A DNA stretch of 64,000 nt from Polyporus tsugae (Eukaryota > Basidiomycota > Agaricomycetes > Polyporales > Polyporaceae): positions 2,294,001 through 2,358,000 of the forward strand of contig JAHRBS010000009.1 in assembly GCA_024305745.1 (NCBI GenBank), read 5' to 3'. Shown here piece after piece: positions 53,530 through 64,000 of the stretch (the first letter of the stretch is position 1; each line of letters opens with the position of its first letter). Below the pieces are notes generated by a model. That model was not told the DNA's origin. It did no database searches and saw nothing but the letters and a program-made list of their open reading frames with translations. The position numbers and the translations under genes are program-made.

Positions 53530-56500
53530 GGTGGAGGTGTTATTGAATGTGGTGTTTGGGATCTTGCTTGAGTTGTGGTTGGGTAAGGATGCGTATGCGA
53601 TGTGGGTGAACGTGTGGGGGAATTTAGAGGGAGAGAACGGGGGGTATTTATACCTTTCGAGCCAACACCTCGGCGCTAACGTGGTCCATTGGGAGCACCA
53701 GTGAAATCGCGAACTTGAAAAAATCGCGAAGTCTCGTTCTCCAATGTGCCCCCCATCCGCTGAGGGTGTCAGCGGAGACTGCCACAGGCGTCGTCCGTAC
53801 TGAGATTCTCCAGCGAGCCGAGAGCGTCTTCGGAACGGCGTGTCTCGTTCCGAGGCCGGGTATTCGCAATACAGTGGAGAAACTCTTGGGATAGTCGCAC
53901 TGGTCTAGTTTCGAACTGGTCGTTCAGGTGTCACTGCTATCCGACCTTTGCGCGCCAGAGTTCGGTTGCCAGTTCAACCCTGTTCCGTAGGTTCCATTGA
54001 ACGAGAAAAATCCTTCAGTAACAGGGATATCCATGAACACATCGGACGACAGACGTACCGAGGTGTAGCCGATTAATTGAGATTCGGAGTCGGCCCCCAC
54101 TGCGTGGGCTTGACAACAGTTTGCGGTACCGCTTATATAGCGACTGCGACTCGGAGCCAACAACTTCAAAGAAGAATATTCCTATCCTATCCACCCTCAC
54201 GAACATGGCCTGAGCTGGTAGCAATGTACCGTACCGTAACTTTGACCTGGTCAACTTAGGGGCTGAGTCCGGGGGCCCTCCTCCGACTCACGGCTCACTA
54301 CGACGAAAAACCACTGACATATCCTTTACTGCAACCATCCGACACACTTTCCCCAGTAACCAGCTCAGCCACTTCATGTGTTTCCCTGGGGAGATGTTGC
54401 AGACATGACCTTCATCCGAATCGAGCTCACCGGACGGTTTCGCGCACCTCATCTAGATAGACTAGAGGCGCGACCGACGCTTGGAGCTCCGTTTATGACA
54501 CCGCACGAAACGGTGACGGGTGCATCGATCATTATTTACTAGAGAAGGTACTGTACATCGATGGTCCAATGCATATCAACCGGACGCAAACGGAAGAGCA
54601 CGGGAACCCGAACTCATCGTGTGCATCTCCCAAGCGGCGCCCCAAACCCAGTAACCGCGCTCGCTCAAGACTAAGCCACGGGGTGTTCCCGTTCCGGTGT
54701 CGCGTGTCGCGATTCGCGCCGTGCGCCATCGCAATGGTCACAAACGGCGACGGGGGCTCGATGTGCCCATTACAACGGTATTGCGCACCTTGATGTACCC
54801 CGTAGCCCCATCCCTCCTTGTCAAAACGTGCAACTCCCGAGACGGATCCGAAGTTCGAGCGTGCCGGTGCGCTACCGTCATTACCCTCGAGATCGAAAAG
54901 TGGACTGGCCTAGTTGGGAACACGACCTCGAGGACAAGCGCATCGGGCACTCGGGACATCCGACATCCGACCTTGGGCTCGAGCCTCAGTTGAGTACGCG
55001 GGGTCTGTTGGAGTAGACGCATTCGAGATTGACCTGTCGACGTCACGGCTCGAGGATTGAGAACCCTGGGGCCGGCGTCCAGCTTTCGAAGAGGCCCTAC
55101 AAAGGGAAAGAAGCACGGGATCGTTTGGCGCTCGAGGAGAGTAAGGAAACTCACAATGGCACTACGTAGCGCGGTCGCCTCGCTTTCCTGCGTGTATAGG
55201 TATATTGACAGGGGTACGTGAACGAGGGCGCATGAGGCGGGGGGTCGTGGTCCAACTAGCCAGCGAGACGGAGGGATAGCTTGTCTACGCTGATCTGGAG
55301 ACAGACACGGGGGATGTAGACGTGAGATACATCTTTCGCATATATGATATGAGCATGAAGGAAATGAAGACTTACAGATTCATGGTAATGGTGGTCCTAC
55401 TAGGGGAGGAGGATGTGGTGCGATATTTCGGCAAGTCAGTCGGACTGCCTTTGGTCGGTCCAGGGGTGCTGGCGATGGTCAAATTTTGAAGCCCCATGGT
55501 TCATAGCATCCGACACGAGGAGGGATAGGTTGTAGATGGGCCTGGGCCCATGCTGGCGAGACAGAGACAGAGACAGAGCGGCCATGGTGGTCAGGAGCAA
55601 GGACTTACAGTACATCGCCCGAGCGCGGCGGAGCGCCCCATATCCTCTGATCCGTCTCGGCCCGGGATCGGGCTTGCCCGTGTTCTTACCAACCTCTTTC
55701 CGAGTCAAGTCCTGCCATTCTCGAGCCTGACGCATCCATAACCATCCTCGGCAACATCTCACGCATCAACTAGACGTCAACTGCAGCTAATAAATGCTTG
55801 TATGCTCATTCTCTCTCAACTTGGAGCTGAAATCCACAAAACTACTAGCTAGTATGTCGCGTTGTCGGGCGAGCGTTTCTCAGACGTCCTCGTTGTCGTA
55901 TCGCTCATTGATGACCTAACAGCGTGCAACGCTAAACGGGATACATTTTCCATCCAAAGCCATTCCCAAGGGCATCGAGTGCATTTCTAGACCCTTCAGA
56001 GACGTTCGATCTGACCGAGGATAATTTTGCACAGGGGAAGTACAGTCAGCCGCTCTGCAAAAATGCATGCGACGGAGTTCGGTGAACTACAGCTTTCACT
56101 CGGTGCAAGGCAGGCTTGCTGGATGCCTGCCAGTGGTGCGATGTAACCAAGGTCATCGGTAACTTCAAGTCATCAGGGCACACAGCGTGCAACAGATCGC
56201 GCTTGTTCAAACGGTGCGTGGCTTCCTTCGATTAATAATCCAACTGTTTCTCATGCCCGCATGCCGGCCATGGTTGCGTGACAGAGTTATACACCCAGTT
56301 CGCAGGCCGGCCGGTCTGATCAAATGGTAGAGGTGCGTGCTCGATATATTTGCCAATGGCAGGACCTCACGCGTGCGGAGCGGTCACTGGGGACGGCCGA
56401 GACTTGAGAAGCCCTTTTGGAGAGTATCGTACAAGATATCCGTATGGATGACGAAGTTGACAGGAGCGCACATGCCCAGAGGGGAGTGCTCGTGGCCTCT

Positions 56501-58035
56501 GCGACATAGCGGGTCGCACAGGTCGCGGCGCACGCTCGTACGGCTCATATTGCGGAGGGCAGAATCGCCCTCCATTAGCTTCGTCGTGGTTGTGGTCTGG
56601 ATACCGGCCTAGACTGAACATAGGTTTCACGGCACCCGGGACGTGATTCAGTGATGCTCGGGGATTCCGTTGCATCGTTTACTCCGTTGAAGCCGGACGC
56701 AGGGGCAGAACGGCATCAGCCGGGATGCAAAGAAGGCTGGGGTCGGCATCAACCGCGTCGATCGACTTCACGAATACGAGTACGGCTTTCGACGACCCCA
56801 CACATGTCCAAATCAGCATGCATGGCTTATCCGTATACGAGTGGCTGCATGGAGGATCATGCGCACGGGGGAGCGACCATCCCTCGCAAATGGCGCCCCC
56901 ATTCGAGGACTTCGGTGGCAGTAGGGAAATGACTTCGTTTCCCCATCGGTATATGTCGAGAGTATTCAAGGAATCGCAACCGGGGTGGCGTCACCGGAGC
57001 TTTCAGAACCCGTTCGGTGGGCTGAGCGCCGGGATCGCCATGTCAGCCTATGGAACCTTTGGACGACTGCTGGGTCTGCATCGGAGAAGCGGCGGTGCTT
57101 CTCTCACGCCGTGCCACGCGATTTCACAGGCGTTTTCTCATGTTCGGTCTCCAGCCAGACTTGGGTCGCAGATCAGGTGTATGCGACCATCCGCATCATC
57201 CCCACGCCAAAGGCACAACTCAGAGTCCTGCAATAGCGGCAGGAATATCCCGAGGGAAGGACGAAGTCGATAGAATTTAGGCGAAGGAAGCTCTCCACAC
57301 GATGGGTGGCGGGCCTTCACACGGCGCCACCAATGAGGATAACCACTAGAACCCTGTTCAACGGCGCTTCTAGATCTAGGCGCGGCGCGTATTGCCGGGC
57401 ACCTGCCCCACGAGAAGAAGACTCGGAGACGAGCAAGTATCCGGAGTGTCATTCCGTAAACTCTGCGGACGGCGGTGAGTGCTCTGGCGCCTTGGTGTTG
57501 AAGCAGGGATGCGCCCTCATCGTAACGTTTCAGAGACCGACGACCAGATCTTGTCTGGAAGGATAGCACGGCTGGGCAAGCATGCATATTTGGAATGTTG
57601 AAGTGCGACGCCTCGTTGCTCAATTTTGTTCGGGAACCTCCGACAGAATGTGGCGGCGTCGACGCTTCCGAGGTTTGAACGATCTCATTGGGCAATTGGA
57701 TAACAACGTTTTCGCCACAGTCATCTCCCCACTGGAAGCAGCTTAGCCCGTCCGGCCACGCTCGGCAAGGGTTATCATTGCCTCGATTCATATTTTCAAC
57801 GTACAAGACGTCGATCGCGCGATCGTAGCACCGGTACCGGTGATGGGTGAATCTCCAAGTTCGCCTCATTACCCGCGAGCGAACAACGCTCCACCGCGGT
57901 TGTGGCTGACCCCCGGCGGGAGGCCCACAAAACCCCCCCTCGTTCGTCTCGCCCTTCTCGTGGCCTCCCTGCTCGGATACCATCGCCCACATCAGCTATC
58001 CCCACCTTCGTTTTCGCACATCCTACACAACCACG
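53530..58035. other. Gene-poor 4.5 kb
   Basis: No ORF with a recognised domain. Contains a short GACAGA repeat near 55560-55578. A 284-codon minus frame (57992-57138) is the longest but I do not trust it as a gene. Promoter sequence of the 58036 gene lies at the right end. Confidence 0.4.
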
Positions 58036-58777
58036 ATGGTCGCTATCAAGTACGCCCCGATCGTTGCTGCCTGCCTCTTTCTCTGCACAGGCGTCGGTGC
58101 CTCAGGTTCGTACCATTCGTTCTCTTCACACGTTGAGAAGCACCCATTGACCTCTTTGGTATTCGCATATAGTCCTCAGCAAGCGTCAAGGGGCCTCGGT
58201 ACCCACCGCCATACCCACCGTTGTGAACCTGCCTGCGTTCTGCCTGCCTTCGGACCTGCCAGGGGCCCTCGGCAGCCTGGTCGGCGTCGCGCCGATCCCA
58301 AGCGTTACCGGCCTGGCCCAACCTTTGCCGAGCGGCGTCGCGCCCTTACCCACTGGTGTGGTTTGCATCATCCTTCAGCTTTCTATCGACGCCGATGCCC
58401 TCTCCAGGGTCTTGGGATTGGGTTCCCTCCCTGTGGATCTTCCTCCCCCGAACGCCTCGCTGCCCGATCGCATCGGCGAGATCGTTGCAGCCCTCCAGAG
58501 TATCCTCTCAAGGCTCCCTGCCTCTGGAACCGGTCCTACTGGCGTCCCCTCCGCCATCCCCTCCGGCGCCATCCCCTCCAGCGTCCTCTCCGACGTCGTC
58601 GGCGTACTCCTGTCCCTCTCCAGCAACGCGGCTGCCCTCGCCCAGACCTTGGGTGCCCCGTCATCCGCCCCTTCCATCCCCATCATCAGCTCAATCCCCG
58701 ACGCGGTCTCTAATATCCAGCAGCTCATTGCGGCTCTCAATCAAGTTGCAAGTTTCTTGAGACAGAGAGGATTCTGA
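58036..58777 (+). CDS. Small secreted protein with KR processing site
   Basis: Exon 1 58036-58105 encodes the signal peptide MVAIKYAPIVAACLFLCTGV. GT-AG intron 58106-58172; exon 2 58173-58777. Directly after the intron comes LSKRQ, a typical Kex2 cleavage site. The mature part alternates hydrophobic helices (ALGSLVGVAPIPSVTGLAQP; ADALSRVLGLGSLPVDL; GEIVAALQSILSRLP; NIQQLIAALNQVASFLRQRG) with Pro/Ser linkers. It has few cysteines (two or so), so it is not a classical hydrophobin. Function unknown; it could be a wall-associated or effector-like protein. About 225 residues in total; the frame is undamaged. Confidence 0.78.
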
Positions 58778-61700
58778 ACCGACCTGGGGCTCTTCATGGA
58801 TGTCAACTTCGCCCGAGGGGCAACACGACCTCGACCACGACGAGTCGCCCTGGGCTGTTCGATCAAGTTGTGAGCAGGGAGGAGTTGCGAGAATGGCTTT
58901 TCCGAGATGATGGTAGTTTCGTGGATTGGGATGGACTCGTGGGATATGCAATGTCGACTTCAGTCTTCCGCAGATAGCGTGGCCGGGCTTTCTCTTATGC
59001 CGTGGATAATGACCTTGCCCGGGTCTCGGGCGGAATACATATCATGATGACCTTCGTACTACAATCATTCGCTTGCACGAATTTGAAAGGTGGCCCGGGC
59101 GTATGCGCGCTAGAGTTTCCTTGCTGGGGCAGCGGCAGGCCGGGCCGGGATCCGGTCCAAAATCGTTCGGCGCAGTTCAAGCGCAGTTCGGGGCTGCTGG
59201 GTTCTGCTCTGGACGTTCCAGTCCAACTTTCACATATATGTATATAGGACACCTGCTTTCACCTGCTTTGCTTCACTGGCTGTTGATATCATCCATCCAC
59301 CCATACTCACTCGTCTGGCAGCCTGGTGCTCGACTCCCCGCCAATGTGCCTTCTCCCACCCGACTCCGAGTCGACGCCGCGCCCTTCGAGCCCTGCCAGG
59401 GTGGTCTACTAGTGCGCGACCTGGCTCACCCTCTGTGCCGAACGATGCACTCATGGGATGCGAATGCAGCAAGGCCAATTCGATACAATCCAGAGTGTTT
59501 CCTGTCCTACGCGGTCAAATCCCCCATCTGCCGATGCCAGATGTCCGCCCACGGTCTTGACTCGGACACCAACTCGCCGGGGGAGAGGGACGGGATCCGG
59601 ACGCGCCTTCCGAAGGGTCCTGGCTGGAGGTGCGTGTCACTCGTGCGCCGTCCTCACTTTGCACTTGCTCTGATGATTTGTTTGCGACTAGGTGGGTAGA
59701 GCGTCGGTACGAGCTTTGGAGTTTTCTTGCTTACACCTGGACTCGGATGCCAGTTCTATCCGGAATGCGTGCAGACGGGAGTGCCCACAATCAAGAGCCG
59801 CCCGCACGCCGTCATTCCTCAGCGTTACGAATCGGGTGGAGGTCAGGGAGGGGTGGAGGATTGGGTGTAGTGAGTAGTGCAACCAAATTGTTTCGCCAAG
59901 CGCATTCGAAGCCGAAGCCGTGCATCCGGGGCGTTTGACGAGTGACTGACTGCGCGACCACCGCAGCCAGGGCTTGGAGGTGTGGACCACAGGCTACACC
60001 GTCCGAAACGATGGTGTGGCTGATCGATGAACATTGTGGACGCAGGTATGGTGCTGTTGGCGCAGAGAGAGATGTCATAGCATAGCAGGAGCCGGTCTGT
60101 CATACCCGACGGTGCGTGGATTCAGGCTTACCCCCGAGAAGGGGCGGATATTGTCTGGGGCCCTGTTGACGTCGAAACGTAGACACGCCGGAGCGGGTTT
60201 TGAGCTGGCCTCCTCTGCTTTCCGTCCACGGTCTTGGTGGTCACCTAGAGGTGAGCATGTGCCGTTGAGCTGGGGCTTGGGTTGACTTCTCGAAATCCGG
60301 CGAGTCGTGTGCTTATGCATCCCCCTTCTTTCCGCACGGGCGGTGCGCAACTCTTGGTGTAGTCCGGGGAAGCCTTGCCGCGAGGATGCAGCCATGAAAG
60401 GGAACGCAGTAGACATCGGCCGACTGGAGATCTTCGGGCGTCCGTCTATGGACGCGCGTGAAGCACGGCGGCTCCCCCAGCCAGCTTTGTTTCCGCGTTG
60501 TCGTCGGCCTTGCGGTCTGAACGTTGGGTTAGGGACGGCCATCTCGCTTTGTAGAACAGACTACGCCGATCCATCTCAGACACGGCCTGCGACTGACATG
60601 CGACGTGTGTTGGGACTGCATCAAATTGGACGTGATAGGCCCGACATCGTCGGAGAGGAATGGGACGCGGGTCAGGGAGAAATCCGCTGGTGCGTATCTA
60701 CTCGGACAACTCCTGTGCGGCCTCCCGATGCTGACCCCACTTCTCGCTGCTGTTCTCGTTCGCGGTTTCTCTGAAGATCGCCTGCGGGGGTGCTAGCTAT
60801 CCGAGCGCGCCTTGTGCGTGCGTTTTGAAAGGGTTGAAGGTGATCCCGTGAGTACTTCTCTGAACCACTGTGTGTGTTTGGTGTTTAAATCGCTTTTATG
60901 GCAGGGCATGGTATGACAAACGACATCGGATAGTGCAGTCATCCCTCTTTCGAAGCCCTCCATGGCACCACTAGGTACCAGTTTGTTGTCGGCGTCGTCC
61001 GGGACGGTCTCCAGTCGCGGAGCACGTTCGTGGTGTTCCTGGCTATTGTCGGGCTCTCTCGAAGCCAGAGTGCGTGCGGCACGGAGGCGAGATGGATTTG
61101 TGGTGAGTATGGCTCAGAATCCCGGAATGCACTGGTGCCGAGTCCTGAGCGTTGTTGACACGCCCTTTGCGCTCTCGTGGTCCAGCACGTCGTTAGGACG
61201 AAAGAGTTTTGCCCCTGGTTGACTATGATCGCAGGCAGGATAATGAGACCGGTCTGTTTTAGCTGCAGGCCTCGCACTCGTTGGGGCTTTGCCTCGCGCG
61301 ATGGAGGGTATGATGCCGGAGACAGCAACGCATCTATGCCAGCGTGTGTACCCCATTTACGACTCAGCCTTCTTTATATCGTGGAAACGTCGGTTGAATG
61401 ATGCACGCAGTGTTGAGCAAGATGCTTGTGTAGCTTGCCGCGAGGTGGAACTTGGTGAGTACGTCCTGTGTACGTGGATGATTGACCGCCGAGGCTTACG
61501 CTTCGCGCATTCGTGCCTACCGCCCTCAGGCTGGAAAAGCGGGAACGCTTGTGAAGGTCCTGCTCCCCCGCATACTTGACACCTTCACCCTCCTCTCGAA
61601 TAGAGTGGGCCTTCTTCGGCGAATGTACGTACCGGAAGTCGCATGTACAGTGCATCCCTCCGATATGGGTCACGTTCAGGATATCTGGCATCGGAGGCGG

Positions 61701-63181
61701 CGGTGGCGGAACTGCCAATTTCGGCCTGAACTGAGGCGGACTCGGTTGCGGAGGCTCACGCCCCATGGCAGCAACCGGCAGATATGTATGTCTGCTCTGG
61801 GATCGTCTGTCCATGGCGAATTCGAATATTGTGTTGCGGACTCGGAGGGCTTGTGTCGGTCCTTGTAAACTTTTATATGTAGTGCAGTCCCGCAGTACGT
61901 TTGATACATCATACCAGCCGTAGGGTGTCGGTAAACCAGTTCTCTCATCATATTAAAGGTATATCGCCTTCCTATCTCAAGATGAGCTATGTCGACCAGG
62001 CTCTTCGTAGTGTTCTCGACTGAGGAGCAACTGTCGAGTTGCTGCCGAGCTCGCGACCACCGCCGCGTTATCCGACTAGCCGAGATAAATTGGGCGCTAA
62101 AACACGGTGCCGGTCCTTGGAGACGACGGCGACCCCCTCACTTCGAAGTTCGACCTGTCCTCACACTCAACGTCCTCGGCCTCATTGCATTTTTCAAGTA
62201 TCGCTTCTAATCCACTGAAATACCAGTCCATCGCGTTGATTGCACAAGATCTTATACGACATTATCTCTACTGCTTCCTGCCAGACGCATGTATGTGAAG
62301 GCCACAGACAGAGATCCCTCCTGGAGTCCTGGACCACACGACGTACATTTGCGATGGGCTTCTTCGACCTGTCCCTGCCTGCAACATGCTCTTGAAGTGC
62401 AAGAGCAGTCGAGCTCTGGGTTCTGAGGTGAGCTTTTTTATGCTCTCGCGAACGCATACATCTGCAGGTGAGTTGTCCGCTCCTGTGAAGAGATTATCAT
62501 CCCCCATTGAGACGCTTCTCCCTTGGTATCGAATCCGCCCCTGCCGCTCCGATCGTTTCAATGCGTCATCGTCTTGTGCCCTTCGTGGACCGAACCGTTT
62601 TTCACCCACATCACCCTTTCAATGTCGTCACGAACACCTCCGCTCGGACGTCCTCCCCGTAGACGGATCACGACCAGCGTACCATGCGTTCTATCCTGGC
62701 CCGTTATGCTGCCAAACAGCGGGACGCGGGTTCAGGTGCCCAGCCCGATGGCTCAGGCAAGTTGGCAACGCTACTTCTCCCCACAAGAACCTGGGCGGTG
62801 CTTCGAAAGCTTTTGAGGGTCACAGCATCGGACCCGTGAACGCTAGTCTTGGTGTTGACCCCATAACGACTCGGACGCGGACCACCTGGGGGACTCGCGT
62901 GGCGATGCGCAGACGGTCAGATGCTGGGAGAAGCGTAGCAAAGTTCGCAGGCTTCGCCGACGACCACATGCCCGCACTTTACAAGTAGTGCGAACGCGGA
63001 GAGGATGATCGCAAGACCGTTGCCACTCCCCGGCTCCCGTCCAGCGCTGCCAACAGCCAGCCGCGGTTTATATCCGCGGGACTCCACTCCCGTCCTCCCC
63101 TCACTTCTCTTCCTCGCCACCGCCCAGAACAGTTTACCCCGTCTTAACTCTCATAGTCATCACGCTTATACTTCGTCGAAG
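58778..63181. other. Gene-poor 4.4 kb with scattered splice-like signals
   Basis: Several plus-strand stretches look like short exons bounded by GTGCGT/GTGAGT donors (for example ending near 59632, 60690, 61454 and 62428), but no chain gives a recognisable protein. It could hold an unusual many-exon gene or none. A TATA-like TTTATAT near 63067 probably belongs to the gene at 63182. Confidence 0.35.
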
Positions 63182-64000
63182 ATGCGTTACTGGAACGCGG
63201 TGCTTGCTGTGGCCCTCATCGGCGCTCGAGGTATGATCGCCGTACTCCCGTTCATAGTTCAACGGCGTGCTGATATCCCCGATCCCCACGCATACAGTCC
63301 CCCTCATTTCGGCCGACATAATTGTAATTGATAGTGTAAATGGCATACTGGTACGTCCTTTCCCTTCCCCGTATGGCCGATACCGATACCCGTCCGCATA
63401 TGCATAGAGTAATATCGGACTTCCGAGCGTAGGGCTCCCGACGAGCAATGGTGGAAGCCTGGTGCGCACTGTCCTTCCTGTTGATCCTACTCTGTTGTTT
63501 AATGTCCAGCTATAGGGATTGCCACCTATCGCAACGACGTCGAGTACGACTAGCACGGATACCTCCTCGTCCGAGTCCTCATCCACCAGTACTACGGGCA
63601 CGACCTCTTCCTCCACGAGCAGTGCGACGTCGTCAACTGACACTACTTCAGCGAGCAGTGCCACGACGACGTCCAACACTCGCACCAGCCGGAGCTCGCG
63701 TTCTCCGACCGCGACGGGATCAAGCAGCGGCGGCAATCCGGGAGCGGCCAGCTCGCAGGCAACCAACACGAACACCGCAAGCCCGTCCCAGTCTCCATCG
63801 GTCTCCAGCACGGTACGTGCCCCGTCCGAATTCATCTCACATCCCCTCCCCTCCCTGGTCATCCTCATCTCGTCCCTCTCCCTTCCGTCATCGTTCATCT
63901 CCTCCGCCCCCACTCTCACCGTCAGCCCCGATCCCAGGAGGCTAACACCCGCGCCCGCCTACGCAGACGCTGACGACTGTCCTGAACGTGACCGTGACTG
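63182..64000 (+). CDS. Secreted Ser/Thr-rich protein, runs off the window
   Basis: ATG 63182 opens a signal peptide (MRYWNAVLAVALIGAR) that ends at a GT donor at 63231. A later exon (about 63519-63810) reads GLPPIATTSSTTSTDTSSSE and stays almost pure Ser/Thr/Ala to SPSQSPSVSST, followed by another GT donor. The next exon, starting about 63967, reads LTTVLNVTVT at the window edge. The joining of exon 1 to the Ser/Thr exon is uncertain and may involve a small middle exon. The layout resembles the gene at 52655-53529. Confidence 0.6.

Noticed and set aside
57138..57992. 284-codon minus-strand ORF
   Set aside because: Long but without any recognised motif, signal peptide or intron pattern, and its composition looks like chance in GC-rich DNA.
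59073..59938. Two-exon gene across 59632-59694
   Set aside because: A GT-AG intron can be drawn, but neither exon resembles a protein family and the upstream start is weak.

Overview
The window is nuclear DNA of a filamentous basidiomycete, most likely an Agaricomycete. Genes are split by short GT-AG introns of about 50-80 nt. F-box genes of the expanded mushroom type are abundant, as are Ty3/gypsy retroelements (one with a chromodomain) and small Ser/Thr-rich secreted proteins. No bacterial, CRISPR or plasmid feature is present.

Layout. 1-1221: 3' part of a multi-exon gene for a fungal integral membrane protein. 1.7-3.7 kb: decayed F-box gene (minus) carrying a TA-flanked MITE. 4.28-6.69 kb: Golgi PTM1/lung-seven-transmembrane-type gene (minus) with one in-frame stop just after the signal peptide. 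7.0-52 kb: a three-unit array in which a SUMO (SMT3)-like gene (+), a multidomain gene 'K' (N-terminal header, linker, restriction-endonuclease-like core, kinase-like domain; +) and an F-box gene (-) recur in the same order. Unit A is SUMO 7.0-7.8, K1 9.6-11.6, F-box 12.3-21.3 kb. Unit B is SUMO 27.7-28.2, K2 29.9-32.4, F-box 32.7-34.5 kb. Unit C is SUMO 37.5-38.0, K3 38.6-49.4, F-box 50.0-51.8 kb. An extra F-box relic lies at 23.3-25.0 kb. Nearly every copy is broken; the F-box gene of unit C is the only fully open member.

Mobile DNA explains much of the breakage. A 7.2-kb chromodomain Ty3/gypsy element (E1, 13605-20787, GAGGC duplications) splits the unit A F-box gene. A 6.6-kb Ty3/gypsy element (E2, 39939-46567) lies inside an 8.6-kb block that interrupts K3. 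Two 391-bp solo LTRs in opposite orientation (25785-26175, 26829-27219) have perfect 5-bp duplications, and unit C keeps both empty sites. A 489-bp foldback element with 8-bp duplications (47238-47726) carries an inverted pair of tRNA T-arm-like B boxes. E1 and E2 both show an LTR segment complementary to the bases just after the 5' LTR, about 33 nt below a TATA box, the arrangement expected for Tf1/sushi-type self-priming.

52-64 kb is ordinary gene-poor sequence with three secreted-protein genes: a Ser/Thr-rich protein (52655-53529, minus), a small protein with a Kex2-like KR site (58036-58777, plus), and a second Ser/Thr-rich protein that runs off the window (63182-64000, plus). Functional links between SUMO-like, F-box and K genes (modifier, ubiquitin-ligase adaptor, nuclease/kinase-like effector) are inferred from repeated co-localisation only.
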